A stretch of 7,894 nucleotides of DNA from Bacillota bacterium. Its GTDB lineage: Bacteria > Bacillota_I > Bacilli_A > RFN20 > CAG-826. Location: positions 1 to 7,894 of the forward strand of contig VHBF01000023.1 in the NCBI GenBank assembly GCA_016872075.1. Direction: 5' to 3'. Both the position numbers and the translations under genes were made by a program. The notes beneath the pieces were generated by a model, which saw only the letters and a list, made by a program, of their open reading frames with translations, made no database searches and had not been told where the DNA came from. Positions 1 to 6,020 of the stretch are shown here, piece after piece (within the stretch, counting starts at the first letter, position 1; every line of letters begins with the position of its first letter).

Positions 1-271
1 TTTGGAAAACAAACCCAATCGTCGCATTTCGATAACTATCCCATTCCGACTCCGTAAAGTTTTTAGTAGATTTACCATCCACAATTAAGTCCCCGGAGGT
101 ATAACGATCTAAGCCACCGATGATATTCATCATCGTTGTTTTTCCGCATCCAGAAGGTCCTAAAATGGAAACAAACTCATTATTTCTAAAGGATAAATCC
201 ACCCCTCTTAAGGCTGGGAAGGGTCGGCCTGCAACAAAATAGTTCTTGACGATACCTTTTAAGACGAGCAT
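1..271 (-). CDS. ABC transporter ATP-binding protein, N-terminal part (runs off the window)
   Basis: Only the first 90 codons are present; the gene continues past the left edge. The ATG at 271-269 follows a strong Shine-Dalgarno (GGAGGA, complement of 279-284) with about seven bases of spacing, so the start is secure. The translation shows the Walker A motif GPSGCGKT at residues 38-45, then a LDRYTSGD segment at 54-61, and reaches the Q-loop glutamine (FVFQ) at residue 90, the last visible codon. The ABC signature, Walker B and H-loop lie outside. The wording around Walker A and the IGFVFQ segment resembles the MacB/FtsE/LolD-type ATPases, and especially the Bacillota proteins in which this ATPase is fused to an FtsX-type permease. 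If so, the protein would be an inner-membrane exporter or mechanotransmission pump rather than an importer. The family call is firm; fusion and substrate cannot be judged from this fragment. Confidence 0.93.
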   Translation of the reverse strand, partial: MLVLKGIVKNYFVAGRPFPALRGVDLSFRNNEFVSILGPSGCGKTTMMNIIGGLDRYTSGDLIVDGKSTKNFTESEWDSYRNATIGFVFQ

Positions 272-297
272 AAACTTGTCCTCCAAATACAAAAATT

Positions 298-327
298 ATT
301 ATACGAGCAATTAATTATAATAGTGAA
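298..327 (-). promoter_or_regulatory. Putative sigma-A promoter for the ABC transporter gene
   Basis: Read on the minus strand, a perfect TATAAT -10 box (complement of 298-303) is preceded at 18 bases by TTCACT (complement of 322-327), four of six matches to TTGACA. Transcription would start near 291, giving a leader of about 20 bases that contains the Shine-Dalgarno. A second TATAAT lies at 314-319 (minus) with TTCAAG 17 bases upstream at 337-342, so two tandem start sites are possible. In AT-rich DNA TATAAT can arise by chance, but the position relative to the gene is right. Confidence 0.5.
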
Positions 328-371
328 TTAATACAACTTGAAATACGTATAGGTTTGGTTAAGTTACAAAC

Positions 372-1652
372 TTAAGAATAAATAAAGTAAATTAATAGAT
401 AACCCGTTGAGAGAGCTGCCATCGTAATGGGAAATCCGATTTTAAAGAAATCCCAAAATTTAACCTGAAAACCAAGTTTACGAAGAAAACCAATACCCGC
501 AATATTCGCAGATGCGCCGATTGGGGTAAGGTTACCACCTAGCGTTGCCCCAGCGAGCAATCCAAAAAGTAATAAATAAGGTGGAAAACCTAAATTTAAG
601 TTTTGTCCCACACTCATCATCACCGGCAAGAACGTTGCAACATAAGGAATGGTATCAATAAAAGCGGAAATGACCACGGAAACTAAAATCACAAACGTAT
701 AAATCACAAACGGATCATTATTCCCAAGGGTTTCAAATAATTGTCCTAACTCTAAAATCACACCTTGTTCTTCTAGACCAATAATCAGAATAAACAAACC
801 AAACAATAAACCTAAGGTTTCAAAATCAATCGCTTTAAATGCATCCAAGATTGCTTGTTTTTGACTTTGAAAAATAAGGCGATATAAAACAAAGAGTAAG
901 GCGACCCCTAAGCTGATATAACCATTGATTTCATTGGGGGTATTGGGAATAAAAGAAGCGGTAATCAAGGCAAAAAGAATCAGACCAAGGAAGAGGGTAG
1001 GAGCAAAATCTTTGACGTTTGTCTTTTGGGTAAACTTAAGGGTTTCATGGTGTTTGCCTAAAATAAACCAAAGCATGACTAGACTCATGATCGTGCCGAT
1101 TTGTACAATAAAGAATGGCCCTGGTTTTCCTTCAACAATAAAAAATTCAAAGAAATTCATATCGGCAAATTGATTCCCTGCAAGCATGACAGACGTGGTA
1201 TCACCAACCAAGGTAGCAAAACCTTGAATGTTAGCAAAAACTGAAACTGCGATGATTAAAGGGACAGGAGAGATTTTTGTTTTTTTCGCAATGTCTAAAG
1301 CAATCGGCGCAACAATTAAAACCGTGGCAACGTTGTCCACAAATGCAGAAACAAGACCGGCAAATGCGGCTAACAAAATAATCGCCCACTTTGTTGAAGA
1401 CACTCTTCGCATCATCCAATCTGCAAGCAACGCCGGCATGCCAGACTCGATAAATTGGGAGACAACTATCATGGTGCCGGCGATGATCATAAAGACATTC
1501 CAATTCATCGCTTCAGAAAATACATCGCTCAAAGGACTATATCTAAGTACAATGAATAAACTAGCAACACCAAGGGCAATCCAAGCCTTAAAATTTGAAA
1601 AAATGAGTAAGGCAATATACGTTAATAAAAACAAACTAAGGGCATCTTGCAT
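372..1652 (-). CDS. ArsB/NhaD (SLC13-like, ion transporter superfamily) membrane transporter
   Basis: This is a 426-residue, very hydrophobic protein with roughly ten to twelve membrane segments along its length. It shows the two-fold pseudo-repeat typical of the ion transporter superfamily. SAFVDNVAT (102-110) in the first half is matched by SAFIDTIPY (329-337) in the second, and ATLVGDTTS (146-154) by LGGNLTPIGASAN (371-383). These re-entrant-loop regions carry the ion and substrate sites in this fold. Length matches the ArsB/NhaD/P-protein group (about 420-450 residues). Members move arsenite, Na+ in exchange for H+, or anions across the cytoplasmic membrane; no arsR or arsC lies nearby, so arsenite is not supported over the alternatives. 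The ATG at 1652 has an in-frame stop five codons upstream and no Shine-Dalgarno, and the next ATG (residue 49) would remove the first membrane segment, so this start is kept. It is divergent from the dehydrogenase at 1712. Confidence 0.88.
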   Translation of the reverse strand: MQDALSLFLLTYIALLIFSNFKAWIALGVASLFIVLRYSPLSDVFSEAMNWNVFMIIAGTMIVVSQFIESGMPALLADWMMRRVSSTKWAIILLAAFAGLVSAFVDNVATVLIVAPIALDIAKKTKISPVPLIIAVSVFANIQGFATLVGDTTSVMLAGNQFADMNFFEFFIVEGKPGPFFIVQIGTIMSLVMLWFILGKHHETLKFTQKTNVKDFAPTLFLGLILFALITASFIPNTPNEINGYISLGVALLFVLYRLIFQSQKQAILDAFKAIDFETLGLLFGLFILIIGLEEQGVILELGQLFETLGNNDPFVIYTFVILVSVVISAFIDTIPYVATFLPVMMSVGQNLNLGFPPYLLLFGLLAGATLGGNLTPIGASANIAGIGFLRKLGFQVKFWDFFKIGFPITMAALSTGYLLIYFIYS

Positions 1653-1664
1653 AACAGAATAATT

Positions 1665-1705
1665 TTATCATAACTTGGTTTCGTCGCCATCTTTCGTTAT
1701 CATAA
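1665..1705. promoter_or_regulatory. Divergent promoter region with a duplicated TTATCATAA box
   Basis: The 59 bases between two divergent genes must hold both promoters. For the rightward gene, TTGGTT (1675-1680), 17 bases, then TATCAT (1698-1703) is a reasonable sigma-A promoter; it would start transcription around 1710, practically at the ATG at 1712. For the leftward gene, TATGAT (complement of 1667-1672) could be the -10 box, again only a few bases from its ATG at 1652, but its -35 is poor. Both -10 boxes lie inside copies of the 9-base odd-centred palindrome TTATCATAA, at 1665-1673 and 1697-1705, 32 bases apart. This could be a repressor site pair or simply two similar -10 boxes. Confidence 0.4.
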
Positions 1706-1711
1706 TGACAT

Positions 1712-2545
1712 ATGAAAATTGCATGGATAGGATATGGGGTGATGGGACAACCGATGGCGAACCATCTAAGTCAAACGCATCAAGTAACCGTCTTCAGTCG
1801 CAGTCCACATAAAACTTCTAATGCAACTCACCGTCTATCGGTGGGTTCATCCTTATCATCCACCATCAAAAATCAAGACGTTATCATGACGATGTTAGGC
1901 ACGCCGGAGGATGTTGAGCAAGTGTATCGAGTCATCCTTAAAGAGGTTAAACCTGGAACTATCTTAATTGATTTAACCACATCTAGTCCCTCGCTTGCCA
2001 AGCAACTTTATGCTCAATTTAAAAACCAATCCATCTCTATTTTAGATGCGCCTGTGACCGGTGGTTTAAAAGGCGCCCAAGAACAAAATCTCACCATCAT
2101 GGTGGGGGGTGATCGATCGACTTTTGAAAAATCTAAACCGGTTTTAGACATGTTAGGTAAACGCATTCTATATGTTGGCGAAGCTGGCCAAGGTCAATAT
2201 GCAAAACTTGCCAATCAAATTGCCATCGCTGGTCAACTTTCAGGATTAGCAGAGGCACTCGCCTTTGCTCAATCTCAACATCTTGATTTAAACCAAGTCA
2301 TTCACATCCTATCATCAGGTGCGGCTCAATCTCATAGTGTGACCGCCTATGGTGAAAAAATGCTGTATCAAGATTGGCAAGCTACGTTTTATCTTAAACA
2401 TTTTTTAAAAGATTTACGCATTGCCATTAACCATGCAACGACGCCTGTACCGATTGCAAAAGCAGTTGAACTGATGTTAAGTTCACTGGTGAAAACATAT
2501 GGAGAAAAAGGCGTACAATCCATTATTCAGGCTTATTTAAATTGA
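1712..2545 (+). CDS. NAD(P)-dependent beta-hydroxyacid dehydrogenase (3-hydroxyisobutyrate dehydrogenase family)
   Basis: The 277-residue protein is close to the usual 285-300 residues of the family and has its motifs in order. The Rossmann loop GYGVMG is at 7-12, and Arg30 sits just after beta-strand 2, which favours NADPH. The substrate-binding motif DAPVTGG is at 112-118. The helix GQGQYAKLAN at 159-168 contains the catalytic Lys165, and KDLRIA starts at 233. Family members oxidise or reduce short beta-hydroxyacids such as 3-hydroxyisobutyrate, tartronate semialdehyde, succinic semialdehyde/glyoxylate or beta-hydroxypropionate. The substrate cannot be told from sequence, and no valine or glycerate pathway gene is adjacent. 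It is a single cytosolic enzyme gene with its own promoter, divergent from the transporter and convergent with the SDR gene with only one base between stops. It has no visible Shine-Dalgarno. It ends in TGA, which argues that TGA is a true stop here. Confidence 0.9.
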   Translation: MKIAWIGYGVMGQPMANHLSQTHQVTVFSRSPHKTSNATHRLSVGSSLSSTIKNQDVIMTMLGTPEDVEQVYRVILKEVKPGTILIDLTTSSPSLAKQLYAQFKNQSISILDAPVTGGLKGAQEQNLTIMVGGDRSTFEKSKPVLDMLGKRILYVGEAGQGQYAKLANQIAIAGQLSGLAEALAFAQSQHLDLNQVIHILSSGAAQSHSVTAYGEKMLYQDWQATFYLKHFLKDLRIAINHATTPVPIAKAVELMLSSLVKTYGEKGVQSIIQAYLN

Positions 2546-2561
2546 TTTACTTGCCGTAAAT
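2545..2561. terminator. Possible weak bidirectional hairpin at convergent gene ends
   Basis: ATTTAC (2545-2550), a five-base loop and GTAAAT (2556-2561) form a perfect 6-bp stem exactly over the junction where two convergent genes stop one base apart. The stem has only one G-C pair and no U-tract on either side, so it is a poor intrinsic terminator; its position is the only reason to list it. Confidence 0.18.
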
Positions 2562-3350
2562 TTGATAAAGCAACCACTGGACAAATTTCCTCGGTAATAA
2601 CCATTTTAATAACTGTAAAATTTTGTACTGGAAACCAACTGTGACATGAATGGGTGGATTTTTTTGTTTGACTAAACGCTTACAAACTTGGTAAACGGAG
2701 GTAGCCGGCAACCCATTTTTTTCATCTTTTTCCATCACGGCTAACGAACGCTCTAACCTTGCTTGGTATGGTGAATTAGGTTTAACGAGTCGCTGACGTT
2801 GATTTGAGAAATTAGATTTTGTATCCCCAGGTTTGACATTGACCACGCGAACACCAAAAGGTTTAAGTTCTTGTCTAAGACCTTCGGTGTAAGTTGCAAC
2901 GCTTGATTTTGTCATCGAATAAAAGGTTTGAAAAGGAATGGTAAAATCGCCAGCAACCGATCCAATATTGATAATCAAGCCTTTTGTGTTTTTGAGTAAC
3001 GGTAACATCACTTGGGTTACCTCATGTAAACCCATGACATTAACTGCAAATAAACGTTTCACTTCTTCGATGGGTGTTTCTTCAATGGCACCGGCAATTC
3101 CATATCCCGCATTGTTGATCAAAACATCCAGTTGTTGGTATGTTTTTTTAATGTAGGTGAACAAGTTTTCAATTGATTGAGGTTGTGTTACATCCATGAC
3201 TTGCGCATCAAATGATGGTTTTGTTTTGGGTAAATTTCTCGCCACTCCAACCACACGATAACCGGCTTTAGCAAAACCTTCTGCTACCGCAAAACCAATG
3301 CCTTGAGACGCACCGGTAACGAGAATGACAGCGTGTTTATTGAAATTCAT
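2547..3350 (-). CDS. Classical short-chain dehydrogenase/reductase, candidate 3-ketosphinganine reductase
   Basis: The 267-residue protein has all classical SDR elements: TGASQGIG cofactor loop at 12-19, Arg38 after beta-2 (suggesting NADPH), NNAG at 79-82, Asn104, Ser131, and Tyr144-x3-Lys148 (YSMTK) as the catalytic set. The C-terminus, from about 241 to 266, alternates hydrophobic and basic residues (KWLLPRKFVQWLLYQ) and looks like a membrane-associated helix, unusual for a soluble SDR and known for SDRs acting on lipids or steroids. Its ATG lies inside the end of the serine palmitoyltransferase-like gene, overlapping by 14 bases in another frame, so the two are very likely co-transcribed and translationally coupled; the Shine-Dalgarno is weak (GATGAG). 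From this linkage I infer reduction of the 3-keto product of that enzyme to a 3-hydroxy amine. The SDR family is certain; the substrate is not. A general lipid or fatty-ketone reductase is the alternative. Confidence 0.92.
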   Translation of the reverse strand: MNFNKHAVILVTGASQGIGFAVAEGFAKAGYRVVGVARNLPKTKPSFDAQVMDVTQPQSIENLFTYIKKTYQQLDVLINNAGYGIAGAIEETPIEEVKRLFAVNVMGLHEVTQVMLPLLKNTKGLIINIGSVAGDFTIPFQTFYSMTKSSVATYTEGLRQELKPFGVRVVNVKPGDTKSNFSNQRQRLVKPNSPYQARLERSLAVMEKDEKNGLPATSVYQVCKRLVKQKNPPIHVTVGFQYKILQLLKWLLPRKFVQWLLYQIYGK

Positions 3351-4560
3351 GAAGCATACTCATCAATGCTTTTTCATCCATTGGTACTTTTTTTAACACT
3401 TCATCAATAATGTTAACGGCTTCATCAATTAATGGTTTGGTATGCGTTGCAGTGTAACTGGTGCGAATTAAACATTGACCTTCAGGTGCCGCTGGTGGAA
3501 TCACCGGATTGACATAGACACCGTGTTTATAAAGTAATTTTGCAATCACGAAAGTCCGCATCATCGTATAAGTGTAAATCGGAATAATGGGCGTAATTGT
3601 GTCGTTAGCTAATGGGAGTTTCTTTTCAATCATTTTTTTACGGGCATACGCAGCAATATCAAGTAAGGCTTTTGGCCGTTGCGGTTCTTTTTTAAGAATG
3701 CGTAAGGCTGCCAAAGCACTTGCAGTTGAAGCTGGTGTTAAAGCCGCGGAAAAAATAAACGGTCGTGATTTATGCTTGATGTAATTCACCACTTCTTTTT
3801 TACCGACCATAAAACCACCAATGGAGGCAAGTGATTTCGAAAAAGTAGACATAATCATATCGACTTCTTGATGCAAACCAAAGTATTCAGCGGTGCCTCT
3901 GCCTTTCGCACCCAACACCCCAAATGAGTGGGCATCATCCACCATCACTCTTGCGCCATATTTTTCGGCAAGTGCCACAATCTCTGGCAGTTTGGCAATA
4001 TCACCTGACATCGAAAAGATGCCATCCGTCACAATCAGTTTTCCTGCTTTTGAATCGGCTTCTTGTAACAATTGTTCTAAGTGTTTCATGTCGTTATGGT
4101 TATAACGAACCGAGGATGCAAAACTTAAACGAATCCCATCATAAATACAGGCATGATTTTCTCGATCAGAAAAAATAATGTCATCACGACCGGCTATTGC
4201 AGAAATAATCGCAAGCGTTGACTGGAATCCACTAGGAAAGGTTAAGGCTGCTTCTTTTTCCATGAATTCAGCAAGTTCTTTTTCTAATTCTAAATGTAGG
4301 GTTAAGGTTCCATTTAAGAAACGTGAACCAGAAACACCAGTACCATATATCTTAACTGCCTTGACAGTGGCATCTATCACGCGCTTATCACCAGTTAATC
4401 CTAGGTAATTATTAGACCCAATCATGACCCGGCGTTTGCCTTCCATTTTCACGACGATATCTTGCTTACTTTCTAAGGCATGAAAGTAAGGATAAATTCC
4501 TAAATTAACTGCATTATCGACATCTTTAAATTCATATGCTTTTTTAAATAAATCTGCCAT
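3337..4560 (-). CDS. Alpha-oxoamine synthase, serine palmitoyltransferase-like (PLP-dependent)
   Basis: The 407-residue protein belongs to the fold-type I alpha-oxoamine synthases, which condense an amino acid with an acyl thioester with loss of CO2. Active-site residues are in place: His136 in DRENHACI (stacks on PLP), Asp208 and His211 in VDDAHSFG, Lys242 in STFSKSLASIGGF (Schiff-base lysine) and Arg366 in CLIRTS (substrate carboxylate). Several stretches match what I remember of serine palmitoyltransferases from Bacteroides and Sphingobacterium better than Kbl, BioF or 5-aminolevulinate synthase. These are IYPYFHALESKQD (22-34), YGTGVSGSRFLNGTLTLHLELE (72-93), KLIVTDGIFSMSGDIA (174-189) and NPVIPPAAPEGQ (351-362). 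I therefore infer L-serine plus a long-chain acyl-CoA or acyl-ACP giving 3-ketosphinganine, on the cytosolic side of the membrane. The ATG at 4560 follows a Shine-Dalgarno (GGAGA, complement of 4566-4570). It is the first gene of a pair with the overlapping SDR. Alternatives are glycine C-acetyltransferase or a cysteate-using sulfonolipid enzyme. Confidence 0.85.
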   Translation of the reverse strand: MADLFKKAYEFKDVDNAVNLGIYPYFHALESKQDIVVKMEGKRRVMIGSNNYLGLTGDKRVIDATVKAVKIYGTGVSGSRFLNGTLTLHLELEKELAEFMEKEAALTFPSGFQSTLAIISAIAGRDDIIFSDRENHACIYDGIRLSFASSVRYNHNDMKHLEQLLQEADSKAGKLIVTDGIFSMSGDIAKLPEIVALAEKYGARVMVDDAHSFGVLGAKGRGTAEYFGLHQEVDMIMSTFSKSLASIGGFMVGKKEVVNYIKHKSRPFIFSAALTPASTASALAALRILKKEPQRPKALLDIAAYARKKMIEKKLPLANDTITPIIPIYTYTMMRTFVIAKLLYKHGVYVNPVIPPAAPEGQCLIRTSYTATHTKPLIDEAVNIIDEVLKKVPMDEKALMSMLHEFQ

Positions 4561-4589
4561 AGTTTTCTCCGAATATTCTTTAGGTTAAC

Positions 4590-4609
4590 AATGCTACAAT
4601 AATAGCATT
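4590..4609. promoter_or_regulatory. Perfect dyad, candidate operator in a divergent promoter region
   Basis: AATGCTA (4590-4596), six bases (CAATAA), then TAGCATT (4603-4609) is a perfect 7-bp inverted repeat in the middle of the 89 bases between the SPT-like gene and msrB. For the rightward operon, TTAACA (4585-4590) is five of six to a -35 box, followed at 17-18 bases by a mediocre -10 (TTATTA or TATTAG, from 4608). For the leftward operon, TTATCC and TAGCAT (complements of 4614-4619 and 4591-4596) are 17 bases apart. The dyad overlaps both candidate promoters, which is what a shared repressor site would look like. It has no U-tract and lies upstream of both genes, so it is not a terminator. 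Confidence 0.4.
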
Positions 4610-4649
4610 ATTAGGATAATTTAAGTAGATAAAGGACGAGGAACATAAG

Positions 4650-5084
4650 ATGAAAAAGAAAATAGATTTAAAGAAATTAACCCCTATCCAACGTGCAGTC
4701 ACGCTTGAAAGTGCGACAGAACCACCTTTTCAAAACGAATACTGGAATCATAAAGAACGAGGACTTTATGTCGATATTTTAGACGGCACCCCTTTATTTA
4801 CATCGGAAGATAAATTTGATTCCGGATGTGGTTGGCCAAGCTTCACCAAACCCATCATCGAGGAAGTTATCCTTGAACGACACGACTACTCTCATGGCAT
4901 GATCCGTACCGAAGTCCGTAGTCAAGATTCGGATGCCCACCTTGGTCACGTATTTGATGATGGCCCCCGTGATAAGGGAGGCCTGCGTTATTGTATTAAT
5001 TCGGCATCCTTAAAGTTTATTCCCTATGATCAACTTGAACTTCATGGCTATGGCGAATATCGCAAATTCTTTAAAAAGAAATAG
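4650..5084 (+). CDS. msrB: Peptide-methionine (R)-S-oxide reductase MsrB
   Basis: The 144-residue protein covers a complete SelR/MsrB domain and matches the stand-alone Bacillus-type enzyme in length. It reduces the R-epimer of methionine sulfoxide in oxidised proteins, using thioredoxin, in the cytosol. The motif FDSGCGWPSFTKPI (56-69) carries the likely resolving Cys60, HLGHVFDDGP (97-106) the active-site histidines, and RYCINSASLKF (113-123) the catalytic Cys115. The two CxxC pairs that bind zinc in many MsrB proteins are absent (LYVDILDGTPLF at 39-50), so this is the metal-free subtype; that is a normal variant. The ATG follows GAGGA (4638-4642) with seven bases of spacing. It is the first gene of a likely two-gene operon with the PAP2 phosphatase eight bases downstream. 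No msrA is present in the window. Confidence 0.96.
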   Translation: MKKKIDLKKLTPIQRAVTLESATEPPFQNEYWNHKERGLYVDILDGTPLFTSEDKFDSGCGWPSFTKPIIEEVILERHDYSHGMIRTEVRSQDSDAHLGHVFDDGPRDKGGLRYCINSASLKFIPYDQLELHGYGEYRKFFKKK

Positions 5085-5092
5085 AACCACTT

Positions 5093-5995
5093 ATGGAATC
5101 AATCAACTTACTGATTAGTGAATGGATTCAAAGTTTTCGTAGTGATTTTCTCGATGCTTTCTTTTTATTCATCACCGAATTTGGAGATGAGACTGTATTT
5201 TTAATCATCGCGGCGATTTTATATTGGACCTTTGATAAGCGTTTTGCTTATCGATTGGTGATGTTTTTTCTTTATGGTGCGGTGATAAATGGCGGGTTAA
5301 AATTCCTGACTAATTCACCACGACCCCATGTGGAATTTCCCGACAGAATTGAGTTGGTTGGAGAAGGATCGGGTGGTACCTCTTTACCAAGTGGACACGC
5401 TCAAAATAGCACCATTCTCGGCCTTACTTTAAACGAAAAAACTAATCAAATCGGCTCGTGGTTATCGCGTTTCCTATTCGTCATGGTTGGATTGGTGATG
5501 TTATCAAGGTTATATTTGGGTGAACATTATTTAAGTGATGTTATTTTTGGATTGGCGATTGCTTATGCTTATTACACGCTTGTGAATCAAATTCAAGTAA
5601 AGGGACAAAACCCATCTTGGTTAAAATGGGTCCCGATGTTATTACTGATTCCTATTGCCTTGATCACCAACGATAAAAATATTTACTTAGCATCCGCGAG
5701 CATTGTTGGTTTCACGATTGGTTTTCCTCTTGAACTAAAACATATTGGATTCTCAGTAAAAGGTTTATGGTGGCAACAAATCCTTAAAGTCATATTAGGA
5801 TTAGTCATCGCTTTAGCCATTCGCGTTGGTTTAAAAGCGCTATTTGAAATGGGTTTATACTCTGCAGATTTTGAAAATAATCCCATGTTCCCTGATCAAT
5901 TATTGGACTTTACACGATACTTCATCATCGCTCTATGGATGACGCTTGGCGCACCCCTTTTATTTAAATTATTGCTGAAACCAAGAATAAAATAA
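5093..5995 (+). CDS. PAP2-superfamily membrane phosphatase with extended C-terminal membrane part
   Basis: The 300-residue integral membrane protein has the three PAP2 signature motifs intact. KFLTNSPRP at 70-78 is K-x6-RP, PSGH at 99-102 contains the general-acid histidine, and SRLYLGEHYLSD at 138-149 is SR-x5-H-x3-D with the nucleophilic His145. Such enzymes remove phosphate from lipid phosphates (phosphatidate, undecaprenyl pyrophosphate, phosphatidylglycerophosphate, sphingoid-base phosphates), with the active site facing outwards. The catalytic core ends near residue 165; another 130 residues follow with about four hydrophobic segments (near 178-192, 198-212, 230-250 and 272-295), so the protein is longer than the minimal 200-residue type. 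It starts eight bases after the msrB stop with no clear Shine-Dalgarno, which suggests translational coupling. The substrate is not determined; nearness to the sphingoid-base-like genes makes a lipid phosphate of that pathway one possibility, with undecaprenyl or phosphatidate phosphatase the more usual ones. Confidence 0.93.
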   Translation: MESINLLISEWIQSFRSDFLDAFFLFITEFGDETVFLIIAAILYWTFDKRFAYRLVMFFLYGAVINGGLKFLTNSPRPHVEFPDRIELVGEGSGGTSLPSGHAQNSTILGLTLNEKTNQIGSWLSRFLFVMVGLVMLSRLYLGEHYLSDVIFGLAIAYAYYTLVNQIQVKGQNPSWLKWVPMLLLIPIALITNDKNIYLASASIVGFTIGFPLELKHIGFSVKGLWWQQILKVILGLVIALAIRVGLKALFEMGLYSADFENNPMFPDQLLDFTRYFIIALWMTLGAPLLFKLLLKPRIK

Positions 5996-6020
5996 GTAAT
6001 TAAGGTGTTTTCGTTTTGGT
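5980..6020 (+). terminator. Imperfect hairpin at the PAP2/MFS convergent junction
   Basis: The arms at 5980-5993 and 6007-6020 can form a 14-position stem (ACCAAGA with TTTTGGT, then AAAAT with GTTTT) with two mismatches and two G-U pairs. It encloses or touches both stop codons, which are only four bases apart. Pairing is better in the rightward (PAP2) transcript because the G-U pairs become C-A on the other strand. There is no U-tract afterwards, so termination is uncertain. Confidence 0.22.

Noticed and set aside
359..375. Perfect 7-bp inverted repeat (TTAAGTT-ACA-AACTTAA) over the stop codon of the ArsB/NhaD-like transporter.
   Set aside because: The stem is almost all A-T and has no U-tract after it on the minus strand, so it is not a convincing terminator; such repeats are expected in AT-rich DNA.
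372..1652. Calling the transporter an arsenite pump (arsB).
   Set aside because: The ArsB/NhaD fold is shared by Na+/H+ antiporters and anion transporters, and no arsR, arsC or arsA gene is adjacent.
1228..1662. A 144-codon open frame on the plus strand opposite the transporter gene.
   Set aside because: It lies wholly over the start of a well-supported membrane transporter and shows no domain; it is the mirror image of that coding sequence.
3337..4560. Reading the PLP enzyme as glycine C-acetyltransferase (Kbl) in a threonine degradation pair.
   Set aside because: The partner gene is a classical SDR with YSMTK and a membrane-like tail, not a threonine dehydrogenase of the zinc or extended-SDR type, and the SPT-type motifs fit better. 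It remains the main alternative if phylogeny disagrees.
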